Assembly (NCBI GenBank): GCA_002685655.1
Contig: NYXM01000203.1
Span: 1-6,558, forward strand
Reading direction: 5' to 3'
Source of the DNA: Planctomycetaceae bacterium
GTDB lineage: Bacteria > Planctomycetota > Planctomycetia > Pirellulales > Pirellulaceae
Length of the DNA: 6,558 nt
Shown here: piece by piece, positions 4,733-6,558 of the stretch
Layout of the letters: every line of letters starts with the position of its first letter
Position numbering within the stretch: position 1 is the first letter of the stretch
Notes under the pieces: generated by a model
What the model saw: the letters and a program-made list of their open reading frames with translations, nothing else
The model's database searches: none
Told to the model about the DNA's origin: nothing
Position numbers and translations under genes: made by a program

Positions 4733-6301
4733 TTGTTCGACACGTTACTCGATGATTTTGAAGAAGATGTTTCTCGTACCGATGAAGAGGATGGCTTTCA
4801 AAAGCTGTCTACTACTGTCACAGTTGATGATGAAGAAGGAGTTGTCAGAACCGAGCAGAGCGATACGACGCCAGCCGAAACTACCGACAATGAAGAAGAC
4901 GAATTCTTGTTGGCGGCAGAGGAAAGCGAGTCATGGTCTGATGACCCGGTTCGCATGTACCTGACTCAGATGGGTGAAATTCCCTTGCTGACGCGCCAAC
5001 AGGAAATCGAACTCGCCAAAAAGATCGAAGTTACGCGCCGTCGATTTCGCACCAAATTACTTGAATGCGACTACGTAATTCAATCGGCCTATAAGGTCCT
5101 CAAACGCGTCCACGAAGGGGAGCTCCCCTTTGACCGCACCGTGCAGGTCTCTGTTACCGATCGCCTTGAGAAAGACCAGATCCTCGGCCGTTTGCCTCAC
5201 AACTTATGCACGTTGGAAATCCTACTCAAACGCAATCGCCGTGATTACAGCATTGCAAGCAGCCGATCGCATCCGAAGAGCAAACGACGTGCGGCTTGGC
5301 AGCGTTTGTCCCATCGTCGCCGTCGCGCCGTTCGGTTGGTTGAAGAACTCGGCCTCCGTACGCAGCGCATCGAGACGTTGGTTCGGACGCTGGACGACTT
5401 CAGCCGGCGTGTGGATGATTTGAAAGCGCGGATTGATGCGCACAAGAAAGCTCGCGGTCCTGCCGTGGAACGTGCCAAGTGGCTGCAAGAATTTCGCAAC
5501 ATCTTGATCGCTACCCAGGAAACGCCTCAAAGTCTACGGAATCGTGTGGCCGACCTGAAGAGCGTTTATGCCGAGTACCAGCAAGCCAAACGTGAACTGT
5601 CTGAAGGCAACTTACGGTTGGTTGTGTCGATCGCCAAGAAGTATCGGAACCGCGGTTTGAGCTTTTTGGATTTGATCCAAGAAGGCAATGCAGGACTGAT
5701 GCGAGCGGTTGATAAATTTGAATACCGACGTGGATTCAAGTTCTGCACGTACGCCACCTGGTGGATTCGGCAGGCCATTACTCGTGCTGTGGCAGATCAG
5801 AGCCGGACGATTCGAATTCCCGTGCATATGGTGGAAACCATGTCACGCGTGCGAAACGTATCACGCCAGCTGCTGCAGGATCTGGGACGTGAACCGACCA
5901 TCGAGGAGACGGCTCGTAAGGCCAGGACCACGGTGGACGAAGCTCGTCGCGTGCTCGCCATGAGCCGCTATCCGATCAGTCTCGATCGGCCGGTGGGCAA
6001 TAGCGAGGATAGCCAGTTTGGCGATCTGCTACCCGACGGTGCAGCCGAAAGTCCGGCGACGGGTGCGTCCCAAGAGATGCTTCGGTCTCGGATCAATCGA
6101 GTCCTGAAAACACTCAGCTATCGGGAACGCGAGATCATCAAGTTGCGTTACGGTTTGGGCGACGGCTACAGCTATACGCTGGAAGAGGTTGGCCATATTT
6201 TCAAGGTAACGCGCGAACGAATTCGGCAAATCGAAGCGAAAGCGGTACGAAAGCTCCAACAGCCCAGCCGCAGCCAAGAATTGGTCGGATTCCTCGACTA
6301 G
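4733..6301 (+). CDS. rpoD: Primary-type RNA polymerase sigma-70 factor (RpoD/SigA)
   Basis: This 522-residue protein directs RNA polymerase to -35/-10 promoters. Residues 1-70 are strongly acidic and show no clear region 1.1. Region 1.2 is [30 protein letters not shown] (70-99). Residues 100-285 are a non-conserved, partly coiled segment with a basic patch ([15 protein letters not shown], 184-198). Region 2 runs 286-370; its -10-reading helix is [17 protein letters not shown] (336-352), where Cys338 replaces the usual Ser and Gln347/Thr350 are kept. Region 3 covers about 370-415, and the 3.2 finger is [10 protein letters not shown] (426-435). Region 4 spans 440-522, with the helix-turn-helix [23 protein letters not shown] at 482-504. 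Arg494, Glu495 and Arg498 stand where E. coli sigma-70 contacts the -35 box. The gene starts at TTG with AAGGAG seven bases upstream and ends before an intrinsic terminator, so it looks monocistronic. At 522 residues against 613 in E. coli it is shorter. It is probably the housekeeping factor, but a second, group 2 paralogue cannot be excluded. Confidence 0.93.
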   Translation: MFDTLLDDFEEDVSRTDEEDGFQKLSTTVTVDDEEGVVRTEQSDTTPAETTDNEEDEFLLAAEESESWSDDPVRMYLTQMGEIPLLTRQQEIELAKKIEVTRRRFRTKLLECDYVIQSAYKVLKRVHEGELPFDRTVQVSVTDRLEKDQILGRLPHNLCTLEILLKRNRRDYSIASSRSHPKSKRRAAWQRLSHRRRRAVRLVEELGLRTQRIETLVRTLDDFSRRVDDLKARIDAHKKARGPAVERAKWLQEFRNILIATQETPQSLRNRVADLKSVYAEYQQAKRELSEGNLRLVVSIAKKYRNRGLSFLDLIQEGNAGLMRAVDKFEYRRGFKFCTYATWWIRQAITRAVADQSRTIRIPVHMVETMSRVRNVSRQLLQDLGREPTIEETARKARTTVDEARRVLAMSRYPISLDRPVGNSEDSQFGDLLPDGAAESPATGASQEMLRSRINRVLKTLSYREREIIKLRYGLGDGYSYTLEEVGHIFKVTRERIRQIEAKAVRKLQQPSRSQELVGFLD

Positions 6302-6362
6302 AGAGCTTGTATCAGGTCAGAGAAATCGCAAACGCGAATTCGGATTCCCGCATCCGACCCAG

Positions 6363-6391
6363 AACCCCGGACACTTGTCCGGGGTTTTTTT
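6363..6391 (+). terminator. Rho-independent terminator of the sigma-factor gene
   Basis: CCCCGGAC (6365-6372) pairs with GTCCGGGG (6377-6384) around ACTT, with flanking AA/TT extending the stem, followed by seven Ts (6385-6391). It lies 61 bp after the stop at 6301. A smaller stem, TCGGAT (6340-6345) with ATCCGA (6352-6357), precedes it. Confidence 0.95.
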
Positions 6392-6558
6392 GCGCGACGA
6401 GATTGTGTCCAACTTTCTCGCAGGGTTGGTCGAGCGGCCCTCAGGCTGTGCCGCCCCCACGACATCTAACCCGGATTATTCACTAGCCTGCGAGTTTGGA
6501 AATTGCGCAATTGCAAACTAGCATTGGCCAACGGCCATCAATCACCGTAGCCTGGGGC
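6392..6558. other. Tail without a supportable gene
   Basis: No frame here has a recognisable product. The minus strand from the right edge stays open for only six codons in one frame and 24 in another, too little to call the end of a gene. The final bases, GTAGCCTGGGGC, look like one arm of a possible CCTGGGGC/GCCCCAGG hairpin cut by the edge; this is a guess. Confidence 0.5.
6494..6537. repeat. Two adjacent palindromes downstream of the sigma-factor terminator
   Basis: AATTGCGCAATT (6501-6512) is a perfect 12-bp palindrome. GTTTG (6494-6498) and CAAAC (6514-6518) extend it on either side, with two unpaired bases on the left and one on the right. Seven bases later TGGCC (6525-6529) pairs with GGCCA (6533-6537) around AAC. 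They follow the strong terminator, so they may belong to the next gene's control region or to its 3' end. Confidence 0.65.

Noticed and set aside
5222..5530. 102-codon minus-strand open frame inside the sigma-factor gene
   Set aside because: It is antisense to the non-conserved region of rpoD; it is a product of Arg-rich codon use.
6482..6558. 3' end of a minus-strand gene at the right edge
   Set aside because: The open stretches are six and 24 codons, with no recognisable residues; they cannot be told from chance.
1..6558. CRISPR array, insertion sequence, phage genes, tRNA or rRNA
   Set aside because: No regularly spaced repeats, transposase or integrase motifs, cloverleaf or rRNA sequence could be seen on either strand.

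Overview
The window reads as chromosomal DNA of a planctomycete, most likely of the Pirellulales type. This is inferred from four things: the sigma factor (acidic N-terminus, [17 protein letters not shown] core, [17 protein letters not shown] region 4), two hypothetical proteins with zinc-ribbon-like cysteines, a hairpin of the CTTTCGC/GCGAAAG kind between genes, and moderate GC with loose gene spacing. No database search was possible, so the taxonomy is an inference.

Layout. Bases 1-169 (minus) hold the 5' end of a secreted protein that looks like an RND-type efflux periplasmic adaptor, cut off by the window edge, with a good sigma-70-like promoter at 231-259. Divergent from it, 300-1082 (plus) encodes a class I SAM-dependent methyltransferase, and 1221-2582 (plus) encodes a 453-residue protein of unknown function whose C-terminal third carries 15-residue cysteine repeats ending in a CxxC/CxxC zinc-ribbon-like pair. 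This gene converges on a minus-strand pair: a short-chain dehydrogenase/reductase (3993 to 3208) followed 9 bp later by a small zinc-ribbon, two-helix membrane protein (3198 to 2665). A strong 12-bp hairpin lies between the convergent stops.

Bases 3994-4732 form a 739-bp gap with no convincing gene but several inverted and tandem repeats, including nested and alternative stems just ahead of the last gene. That gene, 4733-6301 (plus), encodes a primary-type sigma-70 factor (RpoD/SigA). It starts at TTG behind a near-perfect Shine-Dalgarno and ends in a textbook intrinsic terminator at 6363-6391. The last 167 bp hold palindromes but no supportable gene.

Functional picture. This is mostly an ordinary chromosomal stretch of independent housekeeping and accessory genes. 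There is no CRISPR array, transposase, tRNA or recognisable defence system. The most interesting items are the cysteine-repeat protein, the structured region upstream of the sigma factor gene, an 18-bp perfect palindrome inside the methyltransferase gene, and the intergenic hairpin, which looks like a dispersed repeat.
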